Below are positions 1-5,650 of a stretch of 5,650 nt of DNA, piece after piece. The notes below the pieces were generated by a model. That model worked only from the letters and a program-made list of their open reading frames with translations, ran no database searches and was not told the DNA's origin. Source of the stretch: an uncultured Lactobacillus sp. (lineage in GTDB: Bacteria > Bacillota > Bacilli > Lactobacillales > Lactobacillaceae); NCBI GenBank assembly GCA_946409675.1, contig CAMJXI010000076.1:1-5650 (forward strand), in the 5' to 3' direction. The translations under genes were made by a program, and so were the position numbers. Positions within the stretch are counted from its first letter, which is position 1. Every line of letters begins with the position of its first letter.

Positions 1-541
<541 letters not shown>

Positions 542-546
542 TTATT

Positions 547-1173
547 TTATTGAGCAACGACAACCATCGCGGGACGAATCACGCGGTTCTTATAACGGTA
601 GCCCTTTTGGAATACCTGAACCACTGTGTCTGCGGCGTGTTCATCACTGGCCGGCACAGTTTGCACTGCTTGGTGCTCGTTTGGATCAAACTGTTCGTTC
701 ACAGGATTGATTTCTGTGATTCCTTCGTCCGCAAAAGCAGCAACTAATGAATCAAACGTCATTTGGACACCCTTTTTAAGTTGAATACTTGCTTCATCAT
801 CAACTTCGTATTCGAGTGCTCGTTCTAGGTTGTCGATTGCGGGCAAAATACTTTTGGCAAAACTCTGGCTAGCATACTTCAATGAAGTAGCCATTTCCTT
901 CTTCTGCCGGGTTTGGATATTTTGCATTTCAGCTTGGCTACGTAAGAACCTATCTTCCAGTTCTTCGTTAGCTTTAGTTAGCTTGCGTACTTCTTGATTC
1001 AATTCTGTAATTTTTGCAGAATCATCAGTTTCGGGCGCTTCTACCTCTTCGCTTGGCTCAGTTTCATCAGCTGGAACATCAACGTTAATCTCTTCTACTT
1101 CTGAGTCATTTTCCTGAGCTTTTTTTGGTAAATCTTTCTCAGATGGGAATTCTACTACTTTTTTCTTAGTCAA
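547..1173 (-). CDS. grpE: Nucleotide exchange factor GrpE
   Basis: GrpE is the cytosolic homodimeric factor that drives ADP release from DnaK and so sets the pace of the chaperone cycle. The 208-residue product has the family layout: a basic start (MTKKK), an acidic disordered tail (about 18-55, rich in Glu/Asp), a long coiled-coil dimerisation helix (about 55-110, with LRSQAEMQNIQTRQKKE), then helices and the C-terminal beta domain that touches DnaK. That domain includes QFDPNEHQAV at 161-170 and ends in GYRYKNRVIRPAMVVVAQ. Length is within the usual range. The start is TTG at 1173-1171, behind a perfect AGGAGG; the next in-frame Met is Met83, deep in the coiled coil, so no ATG start is possible. 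It lies 13 nt after hrcA and 41 nt before dnaK, the standard hrcA-grpE-dnaK order. It should be controlled by HrcA through the upstream CIRCE. Confidence 0.97.
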   Translation of the reverse strand: MTKKKVVEFPSEKDLPKKAQENDSEVEEINVDVPADETEPSEEVEAPETDDSAKITELNQEVRKLTKANEELEDRFLRSQAEMQNIQTRQKKEMATSLKYASQSFAKSILPAIDNLERALEYEVDDEASIQLKKGVQMTFDSLVAAFADEGITEINPVNEQFDPNEHQAVQTVPASDEHAADTVVQVFQKGYRYKNRVIRPAMVVVAQ

Positions 1174-1184
1174 AATGACCTCCT
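1171..1184 (-). promoter_or_regulatory. grpE ribosome binding site with TTG start codon
   Basis: Read on the minus strand, a full consensus AGGAGG (1184-1179) is followed by 5 nt and then TTG (1173-1171). The hrcA stop TAA (1189-1187) sits just upstream, so ribosomes finishing hrcA can re-engage here. The strong Shine-Dalgarno and the lack of any nearby in-frame ATG fix TTG as the start. The spacer is slightly shorter than the usual 6-8 nt. Confidence 0.85.
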
Positions 1185-1186
1185 AG

Positions 1187-2245
1187 TTATTGGAAATTTC
1201 CGTAATAATCAAGCAATTTTTTAGCTAATTCATTTCTGAAATAGCCCATCAAACTAATCATTTGCGAATATGGCATATTCGAGGGACCAAGTAAGGCAAT
1301 TACGCCGTTACCATGGTTTCCCACAGAATAACTAGCCGTTAGCAAACTATAGTTCTTCAACAAATCACCTGGCAATTCATTGCCTAAGCGTACCTGAACC
1401 GGAAACTCATCAATTGGTTGCTCAACCGCTTCGTTTAAATCCAACAAGTTCGTTAGATATGAATCTCGGTCGAGTAATTGATAAAGTGATTTCAGTTCAT
1501 CAACGTTAGACGCATCGTAGTTATTAAGTAAATTGATTTGGCCATCAACGTACAACTGTTCGGACGCAACATCTTTAAAGACATCCTCCAACAATTCGAG
1601 TATCTGATTTGCAGATGAATTGTCGCCATCGATTGTTCCAACCAAGTCGTTTAAGGACATGGTGGAAATTTCAAAAATGCTCCGGCCAACAAGCTTATCA
1701 TTGATCAAACGAACAGCTTTCTCAATCTCCGATCCGGAAACCCCGCGCGGAATTGCGTAAACCTGACTTTTGACACTACCATCACTCGTAACTAAAATCG
1801 CCATGATTTGTCGATTAGATAGTGGAACAATCCTAAACCCGGTCACAACGACTGAATTTAGCTCTGGACCTGCGGCAAACGCCGTATAACTGGTCAGATC
1901 GGATAATATTTTCGCAGCTTCTTCCACAATCTCGTTTACTTGATGGAATGGACGGTCCAAATTGAACATTACCTTTTGGTAAATTTCTTTTGGAATCTGA
2001 ATTGATTCAACCAAATTATCTAAGTAGAAACGATACCCCAACGTTGATGGTATCCGTCCACTTGATGAATGAGTTTTTTCAATCAGACCTTTGTCTTCCA
2101 AGACCGCCATTTCATTACGAATGGTGGCCGATGAAACTTTGATTGGTAGTTGCGCCATTATGGTTTTCGAGCCAACTGGTTCGTGATTATCAGTAAAGTC
2201 CTTGATAATCATTTTCAAAATTAGCTCCTGCCGCTTTGTTAACAT
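1187..2245 (-). CDS. hrcA: Heat-inducible transcription repressor HrcA
   Basis: HrcA is the dimeric repressor of class I heat-shock genes in Firmicutes. It binds CIRCE inverted repeats, and in Bacillus subtilis its activity depends on the GroE chaperonin. The 352-residue protein opens with a winged helix-turn-helix: [19 protein letters not shown] at 21-29, and the recognition-helix region SSATIRNEM at 38-46, followed by [18 protein letters not shown] at about 50-67, all strongly conserved in Hrc[10 protein letters not shown] at 71-79 leads into the GAF-like and dimerisation domains. Length matches the family (about 340-350). The ATG at 2245-2243 has a good GAGG Shine-Dalgarno (2256-2253). It is the first gene of the operon, directly behind a sigma-A-type promoter and CIRCE, so it should repress its own transcription together with grpE and dnaK. 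No key residue looks altered. Confidence 0.98.
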   Translation of the reverse strand: MLTKRQELILKMIIKDFTDNHEPVGSKTIMAQLPIKVSSATIRNEMAVLEDKGLIEKTHSSSGRIPSTLGYRFYLDNLVESIQIPKEIYQKVMFNLDRPFHQVNEIVEEAAKILSDLTSYTAFAAGPELNSVVVTGFRIVPLSNRQIMAILVTSDGSVKSQVYAIPRGVSGSEIEKAVRLINDKLVGRSIFEISTMSLNDLVGTIDGDNSSANQILELLEDVFKDVASEQLYVDGQINLLNNYDASNVDELKSLYQLLDRDSYLTNLLDLNEAVEQPIDEFPVQVRLGNELPGDLLKNYSLLTASYSVGNHGNGVIALLGPSNMPYSQMISLMGYFRNELAKKLLDYYGNFQ

Positions 2246-2261
2246 ACAGTCACCTCTTCAA

Positions 2262-2288
2262 TTAGCACTTAAACATTACGAGTGCTAA
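2262..2288 (-). promoter_or_regulatory. CIRCE operator (HrcA binding site)
   Basis: Consensus CIRCE is TTAGCACTC-N9-GAGTGCTAA. On the minus strand this reads TTAGCACTC (2288-2280), a 9 nt spacer, then AAGTGCTAA (2270-2262). That is 17 of 18 arm positions, with one mismatch at the first base of the second arm. It starts 7 nt after the proposed -10, so the transcription start falls at its edge, and it ends just before the hrcA Shine-Dalgarno. This placement lets HrcA block promoter use, and the repeat would also lie in the 5' leader of the mRNA. Confidence 0.97.
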
Positions 2289-2295
2289 CTACTAT

Positions 2296-2324
2296 AATTT
2301 ACCAACTCTTACCCATCTTGTCAA
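2296..2324 (-). promoter_or_regulatory. Sigma-A-type promoter of the hrcA-grpE-dnaK operon
   Basis: On the minus strand a perfect -35 TTGACA (2324-2319) is followed by a 17 nt spacer and the -10 TAAATT (2301-2296, 4 of 6 to TATAAT). The -10 is preceded by TGG, an extended -10 TGn element. The predicted start is near 2289, at the CIRCE boundary. A better-looking TATAGT (2296-2291) overlaps the -10 but would give a 22 nt spacer. The assignment rests on motif, spacing and the CIRCE position. Confidence 0.85.
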
Positions 2325-2373
2325 GACTTTCGCACATTCTCGTTACCTTTTTTTAACATTTAAAAACAAGAAA

Positions 2374-2400
2374 TTGGCATCAGAGTTTTTAGAGTGCTAA
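2374..2400 (-). promoter_or_regulatory. Second, degenerate CIRCE-like element
   Basis: On the minus strand one arm is a perfect TTAGCACTC (2400-2392). After exactly 9 nt comes TGATGCCAA (2382-2374), which matches 5 of 9 positions of the consensus arm GAGTGCTAA. In total 14 of 18 arm bases match with the correct spacing. It lies about 50 nt upstream of the -35 of the main promoter. Double CIRCE sites are known in front of heat-shock operons in Gram-positive bacteria. This one could be a weak HrcA site or a decaying duplicate. Confidence 0.6.
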
Positions 2401-2404
2401 GCGC

Positions 2405-2433
2405 GTTAAAAAAGACCATCGGTTGACGGTCAA
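2405..2433 (-). promoter_or_regulatory. Possible second promoter overlapping the ribF terminator
   Basis: On the minus strand TTGACC (2433-2428, 5 of 6 to the -35 consensus) is followed by 17 nt and TTTAAC (2410-2405, 4 of 6 to the -10 consensus). Four nt later the intact arm of the second CIRCE begins, much like the main promoter, where the gap is 7 nt. The elements lie inside the terminator stem and U-tract, so the match may be partly coincidental. Low-confidence inference. Confidence 0.3.
2408..2431 (-). terminator. Intrinsic terminator after ribF
   Basis: On the minus strand GACCGTC (2431-2425), loop AACC (2424-2421) and GATGGTC (2420-2414) form a 7 bp stem with one G-U wobble, followed by six U (2413-2408). 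It lies 33 nt past the ribF stop codon and separates the ribF transcript from the heat-shock operon. Confidence 0.85.
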
Positions 2434-2464
2434 TTTTAAAGTTTTGCTATTCAAAATTTTTTTG

Positions 2465-3406
2465 TTAATTAGAACTATTTTTAAAATAGTCCTTGGTATG
2501 TTTTTGATCAAGGTGTAGCTGATCGATTAAGCCATCCATCGAGTCAAACATTTCTTCGCCCCGCAGATAATGGTACCAGGCAACAGTGATTTCATCGCCA
2601 TAAATATCGGCGTCAAAATCAAAGATATTTGTTTCGATAAAGATTTTCTTCTCTGCCCCAAAGGTCACGTTGTAACCCACGGACGTCATCGCCTCATACC
2701 AAACACCGCGAACTTTGATTTTGGTGGAGTAAACACCGATACCAGGGAGAATCTTCTTTGCAGGATAATCCAAATTGGCCGTTCTAAAGCCCATCTGGCG
2801 TCCCCGCTGCTTTCCGGGTACAACTTTACCAGAAATTGCGTAAGGATAGCCTAGCAGCTGATTAGCCTCGTCAACCTTACCTTCGTCCAAGTAATCACGA
2901 ATTAAAGTCGAACCAATTTTGCGACCAGCAAATTCTTGTTCTGGAATCTCGATGATTTCAAAACGCTTTTCCGCATAATCTGGTAAATGCGCCATATCGG
3001 CAAGTTTGCCAGAACCATAGGTATAGTCAAAACCAGCGACGACAACTTGCGCATGGAGTTCTACAATTACTTGGTCAACGAAGTCTTTGGGACTAAGTGC
3101 TCCAACACCTTCTGCAAAATCAAAGACAGTGAGGTAATCCACTCCGAGCTCAGCCATGCACGAAGCTTTTTCTTCCAGCGTTGTAAGATATTCAAAATTT
3201 TCTTGCCCAGCAAAATAAACCCGGGGATGTTGGGAAAAAGTCATCACCATCAACGGAATTTGTTTTTGGTCAGCGGCTTCCCTAGCTTTTTGGATTAATC
3301 GTTGGTGACCTAAGTGGACACCGTCAAAGAATCCTAAGGCTAGGACAACTGGACCTTCTGGTATTTTGTTTTGCTTGATTGGAAAAGCGACGTTAATTGT
3401 TTGCAT
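2465..3406 (-). CDS. ribF: Bifunctional riboflavin kinase / FMN adenylyltransferase (FAD synthetase)
   Basis: Cytosolic enzyme that phosphorylates riboflavin to FMN and then adenylylates FMN to FAD. The 313-residue length fits the two-domain bacterial form. The N-terminal nucleotidyltransferase domain (about 15-180) shows GFFDGVHLGH at 25-34 (the HxGH-type nucleotide-binding motif), GFDYTYGSG at 125-133 and IGSTLIR at 164-170 (usually SSTxIR). The C-terminal flavokinase domain (about 186-307) shows GKVVPGKQRGRQMGF, then RTAN at 208-211 where the family normally has PTAN, and IETNIFDFDADIYG at about 257-270, with Glu258 as the likely catalytic base. ATG 3406-3404 lies 14 nt after the truB stop with a weak AGG Shine-Dalgarno (3419-3417), so translation may be coupled to truB. 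An intrinsic terminator follows. truB-ribF adjacency is common in bacteria although the two act in unrelated pathways. Often named ribC in Gram-positives. Confidence 0.96.
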   Translation of the reverse strand: MQTINVAFPIKQNKIPEGPVVLALGFFDGVHLGHQRLIQKAREAADQKQIPLMVMTFSQHPRVYFAGQENFEYLTTLEEKASCMAELGVDYLTVFDFAEGVGALSPKDFVDQVIVELHAQVVVAGFDYTYGSGKLADMAHLPDYAEKRFEIIEIPEQEFAGRKIGSTLIRDYLDEGKVDEANQLLGYPYAISGKVVPGKQRGRQMGFRTANLDYPAKKILPGIGVYSTKIKVRGVWYEAMTSVGYNVTFGAEKKIFIETNIFDFDADIYGDEITVAWYHYLRGEEMFDSMDGLIDQLHLDQKHTKDYFKNSSN

Positions 3407-3420
3407 TAAAGAGATACCTA

Positions 3421-4320
3421 CTAGATATTATTTAACAGCATCAATGATGCGCGATACTGTGTGAGATCATCGCGTTGATAAATCGCGATGATTTTCTCGT
3501 GATAAACTAAGGCAATTTGGATGGCAGTCGTTTCTGGAAACTCCATCTTCGAACCATTTTGCACCTTAGCGTATTCCGAATCAGACAAGTTATATTTAAC
3601 CATATTTTGGAAGACGCTTTCAATCGGTTGGAGAAATTTTTCGGGATTCGCCAAATTATTGGCTACATCTTCGATTGTCACAGCGTCTGCTAAATCATAG
3701 CCACCACTCTTGGTACGCACAAGTTCGGCCATTACTGCAGGAACACCAATCTCATCGCCCAATTGTTCCACCAAGGTTCTGACATAGGTTCCCTTTGAAC
3801 AGGTAATTTGAAAGTCGAAGTATTGTACCTTGTTGGCTAAATCAAAAATACTTGCAGCAGTTAATTTGTACTCACTAACATGAATTTGTCTAGCTGGCAC
3901 GTCGACGGTCTCTCCAGCTCTAGCATATTCGTAGAGCTTCTTACCGTTTATTTTTACAGCCGAATACATCGGTGGGACTTGCATCACCTCACCGGTCAAA
4001 GTTTCCATCGAGTTTTGAATAAGGAGATTTGGGATTGAACTGGGCAATTCTTTTTTGGCAATGACCTTGCCACTCAAGTCACCGGTGTCGGTTTTAATCC
4101 CAAATTCACCGGTTCCTTGATATTGCTTTTCGTGTTCATGTAACTTGTCGATTAGTTTGGTTGCTTGACCCACAGCAATCGGTAAGACGCCGCTAACGTC
4201 TGGATCTAGTGTGCCTGCATGGCCGATTTTTTTGATATGCAAAATTTTGCGTAGTTGATAGACAACATCTGCACTAGTCATTCCAGCCGGTTTGTTGATT
4301 ACAATTATTCCATTTAACAT
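3421..4320 (-). CDS. truB: tRNA pseudouridine(55) synthase TruB
   Basis: TruB isomerises U55 to pseudouridine in the T-loop of most tRNAs and also acts as a tRNA folding chaperone. The 299-residue protein starts MLNGIIVINKPAGMTS, a typical family opening. The catalytic motif GHAGTLDPDVSGVLPI has the nucleophile Asp39. KQYQGTGEFG (65-74) contains the conserved tyrosine of the active-site pocket at Tyr67; PPMYSAVKINGKKLYEYAR (116-134) and CSKGTYVRTL (174-183) complete the core. The last 60 residues, beginning near VKYNLSDSEY, form the small C-terminal RNA-binding domain. ATG 4320-4318 has GAGG (4330-4327) 6 nt upstream. That Shine-Dalgarno follows directly on the U-tract of a terminator hairpin filling the gap from rbfA, so truB and ribF probably depend on read-through. 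The stop codon is TAG, 14 nt before ribF. All expected catalytic residues are present. Confidence 0.98.
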   Translation of the reverse strand: MLNGIIVINKPAGMTSADVVYQLRKILHIKKIGHAGTLDPDVSGVLPIAVGQATKLIDKLHEHEKQYQGTGEFGIKTDTGDLSGKVIAKKELPSSIPNLLIQNSMETLTGEVMQVPPMYSAVKINGKKLYEYARAGETVDVPARQIHVSEYKLTAASIFDLANKVQYFDFQITCSKGTYVRTLVEQLGDEIGVPAVMAELVRTKSGGYDLADAVTIEDVANNLANPEKFLQPIESVFQNMVKYNLSDSEYAKVQNGSKMEFPETTAIQIALVYHEKIIAIYQRDDLTQYRASLMLLNNI

Positions 4321-4333
4321 AATTTACCTCAAT

Positions 4334-4359
4334 AAAAAAAACGCCCTACGGCGTTTTTT
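4334..4359 (-). terminator. Intrinsic terminator in the rbfA-truB junction
   Basis: On the minus strand AAAAAACGCC (4359/4354 A-run, then 4353-4350), loop GTAG (4349-4346) and GGCG plus eight U (4345-4334) make a hairpin with 4 G-C pairs and up to 6 A-U pairs. Its 5' A-run includes the last two bases of the rbfA stop codon. The U-tract ends 4 nt before the truB Shine-Dalgarno. The structure is also nearly symmetrical, so it could act on both strands, but no plus-strand gene approaches it. The short G-C core suggests partial rather than complete termination. Confidence 0.8.
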
Positions 4360-4702
4360 AGTCTTTATTTAATCCACGTAGTAATTCATCAATCTTAGCA
4401 CCGTATTGAACTGATTGATCACGTTTAAAAATTAATTCAGGAACCTTGAAAATTGTTAACCGTTGGCCTAATTCGTGGCGAATCATGCCTTTAGCTTTTT
4501 CAAGACCTGCCGCAACATCTTTCACAGCTTCTTCATCTTCATTCAGAGTGCTGTAATAAATGGTTGCGTATGATAAATCATTTGTTACTTCAACAGCGGT
4601 AACTGAAACTTCACTGACGCGAGGATCACGAATCTTTTTACGTAAAATATCACTAACTTCACGTAAAGTTTCTTGTTCGATTCTACCTACTCGATGTTTC
4701 AT
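4358..4702 (-). CDS. rbfA: 30S ribosome-binding factor RbfA
   Basis: RbfA is a single KH-fold protein that binds the small ribosomal subunit, helps 16S rRNA maturation and is needed for growth in the cold in many bacteria. The 114-residue product shows MKHRVGRIEQE at the start, LRKKIRDPRV at about 20-29, VTNDLSYATIYYS (39-51), LEKAKGMIRHELGQRL (67-82) and FKRDQSVQYGAKIDELL (92-108), covering the whole family profile at normal length. Two starts are adjacent: TTG 4705-4703 and ATG 4702-4700. I chose ATG because the GAGG Shine-Dalgarno (4714-4711) then has an 8 nt spacer and because family members begin MKHRVGR. It sits 13 nt after infB, the near-universal infB-rbfA order. The TAA stop (4360-4358) forms the start of a terminator stem. 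Confidence 0.97.
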   Translation of the reverse strand: MKHRVGRIEQETLREVSDILRKKIRDPRVSEVSVTAVEVTNDLSYATIYYSTLNEDEEAVKDVAAGLEKAKGMIRHELGQRLTIFKVPELIFKRDQSVQYGAKIDELLRGLNKD

Positions 4703-4709
4703 CAAAAAT

Positions 4710-4715
4710 ACCTCA
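4710..4715 (-). promoter_or_regulatory. rbfA ribosome binding site next to the infB stop codon
   Basis: Minus-strand TGAGGT (4715-4710) begins immediately after the infB stop TAG (4718-4716). It is spaced 8 nt from ATG 4702, against 5 nt from the alternative TTG 4705, and so favours the ATG. The abutment with the stop codon suggests translational coupling of rbfA to infB. Confidence 0.75.
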
Positions 4716-5561
4716 CTATTCTACAGGTACTTCCTGCATTACGTATGCTTCAATTTCATCGTCAATCTTGATGTCGTTGTAGTTTTCAATCATCAAACCA
4801 CCATCAAAACCAGATTTAACTTCTTTGACGTCATCCTTAAAGCGTTTAAGTGATGCTAACTTGCCATCATAGATAACAATACCATTTCTAATTAAACGAA
4901 CGCCACTGTTTCTTTCGATGTAACCAGTAGTTACGAAGATACCAGCGATTGTTCCCAATTTAGAAACCTTAAATGTTTCACGAATAATAGCTGAACCGGT
5001 AACTTTTTCTTCAAAGGTTGGTTCAAGCATACCCTTCATAGCAGCTTCGATTTCGTCGATTGCCTTATAGATGACACTGTGTAAACGAATATCAACTTTT
5101 TCAGTATCGGCTTGGATCTTAGCTTGAGGAGTTGGACGAACGTTGAAGCCAATTAAGATAGCATTACTTGCGCTAGCTAATGTGATATCACTTTCGTTAA
5201 TCGCACCAACGGCTGAATGAATGATGTTGACGCGAACGCCTTCAACTTCAATCTTCTCAAGGGAACCACCAAGTGCTTCGGCAGAACCTTGCACGTCGGC
5301 TTTGATAATAACGTTAACTTCTTTAAGTTCTCCTTGTTTCATAGTATCAAACAAGTTATCAAGGGTAACGTGATGAGTGTTGTTCCGGTCTTTGATCAAG
5401 GCCTTCTTAGCACGTTCTTCACCAGCAGCACGAGCAGTTTTTTCGTCGTCGAAGACAACAAACTTATCGGCTGAATCAGGAACGTCGTTCAAACCAGTTA
5501 TTTCAACAGGTTCTGAAGGTAAAGCAAACTTAACGCGACGGCCACGGTCATTGGTCATGAC
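4716..5561 (-). CDS. infB: Translation initiation factor IF-2, C-terminal 281 residues, cut by artefactual contig end
   Basis: IF-2 is the GTPase that brings fMet-tRNA to the 30S subunit and promotes 50S joining. Only the C-terminal third is here. Counting from the internal Met at 5558-5556: the end of beta-barrel domain II (about 1-60, [18 protein letters not shown]), domain III (about 79-185, [29 protein letters not shown]) and the C2 domain that binds fMet-tRNA (about 186-280, [32 protein letters not shown]). The Met at 5558 is not the start; the frame continues to Val at 5561-5559, as expected from homologues, until adapter sequence takes over at 5563. The G domain and N-terminal regions are missing for that reason, not through gene decay. 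The fragment contains no cysteine: the two conserved C2 cysteines are Ile207 and Gly253, probably a lineage trait. The stop TAG lies 13 nt before rbfA. Confidence 0.97.
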   Translation of the reverse strand, partial: VMTNDRGRRVKFALPSEPVEITGLNDVPDSADKFVVFDDEKTARAAGEERAKKALIKDRNNTHHVTLDNLFDTMKQGELKEVNVIIKADVQGSAEALGGSLEKIEVEGVRVNIIHSAVGAINESDITLASASNAILIGFNVRPTPQAKIQADTEKVDIRLHSVIYKAIDEIEAAMKGMLEPTFEEKVTGSAIIRETFKVSKLGTIAGIFVTTGYIERNSGVRLIRNGIVIYDGKLASLKRFKDDVKEVKSGFDGGLMIENYNDIKIDDEIEAYVMQEVPVE

Positions 5562-5562
5562 A

Positions 5563-5620
5563 AGATCGGAAGAGCGTCGTGTAGGGAAAGAGTGTATATC
5601 TCGTGGGTCGCCGGACCATT
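5563..5620. other. Illumina TruSeq universal adapter read-through (non-biological)
   Basis: The segment starts with AGATCGGAAGAGC and aligns without gaps over all 58 nt to the reverse complement of the TruSeq universal (P5) adapter. The first 34 nt are identical. The five mismatches are at 5597, 5604, 5605, 5614 and 5616, crowded at the distal end as expected from falling read quality. It interrupts infB at a point where homologues continue. This is library adapter left in the assembly and should be trimmed. Confidence 0.98.
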
Positions 5621-5650
5621 AAAAAAAGGAGAGTTATGTATCGTTTGACG
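5621..5650. other. Post-adapter tail, probably sequencing noise
   Basis: Directly after the adapter's last base there are seven A, then 23 nt that continue no IF-2 reading frame and show no recognisable feature. An A-run followed by random bases is what an Illumina read gives after running off the end of an adapter. I infer it is noise, but a short chimeric fragment cannot be excluded. Confidence 0.75.

Noticed and set aside
2570..3298. Two plus-strand frames opposite ribF (2570-2854 and 2987-3298)
   Set aside because: Both are antisense to a fully conserved RibF frame, with low-complexity, non-family-like translations and no start signals.
4364..4392. Possible truB promoter inside the rbfA 3' end (TTGATG, 17 nt, AATAAA)
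   Set aside because: Both hexamers match only 4 of 6, the region codes for conserved RbfA residues, and the start would fall within the terminator stem. Too weak to call.
4560..5474. Plus-strand frames opposite rbfA and infB (4560-4853 and 5217-5474)
   Set aside because: Antisense shadows of highly conserved genes; no supporting signals.
5377..5622. Plus-strand open frame ending in adapter-encoded residues
   Set aside because: It runs antisense through infB and then into the adapter. Its last third is a translation of Illumina adapter, so it is not a gene.

Overview
This is a stretch of low-GC Gram-positive chromosome, almost certainly from the Lactobacillaceae. The evidence is the gene order infB-rbfA-truB-ribF-hrcA-grpE-dnaK, a CIRCE operator in front of hrcA, a DnaK ATPase domain without the insert found in proteobacterial DnaK, and protein sequences of lactobacillar type. 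I cannot assign a genus. Every gene lies on the minus strand, so transcription runs from high to low coordinates. The first and last genes are cut by the window ends.

From 5561 down to 2465 lies a translation-linked block. It contains the C-terminal third of infB (initiation factor 2), rbfA (30S maturation factor), truB (tRNA pseudouridine-55 synthase) and ribF (bifunctional riboflavin kinase/FAD synthetase). Spacers are 13-14 nt between infB/rbfA and truB/ribF. The 37 nt rbfA-truB gap is filled by an intrinsic terminator hairpin. It starts in the rbfA stop codon and ends just before the truB Shine-Dalgarno, so truB-ribF is probably expressed by partial read-through. A second intrinsic terminator follows ribF.

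The 219 nt ribF-hrcA spacer (2246-2464) is the control region of the class I heat-shock operon. In transcription order it holds the ribF terminator, a half-preserved second CIRCE, a strong sigma-A-type promoter and a near-perfect CIRCE at the expected transcription start. hrcA (the repressor that binds CIRCE), grpE (nucleotide exchange factor, TTG start) and dnaK (Hsp70) follow with short spacers, and no second CIRCE precedes dnaK. The logic is autoregulatory: HrcA shuts off its own operon when chaperones are plentiful.

The last 88 bases (5563-5650) are not biological. Positions 5563-5620 match the full 58 nt reverse complement of the Illumina TruSeq universal adapter with 5 mismatches, all in the distal 24 nt. 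An A-run and an unassignable tail follow. The truncation of infB is therefore a sequencing/assembly artefact.

I found no mobile element, CRISPR array, RNA gene or novel system. The region is conserved housekeeping DNA. The points worth a second look are the adapter chimera, the second CIRCE with its overlapping terminator/promoter, the terminator inside the rbfA-truB junction, and a few substitutions in conserved motifs.
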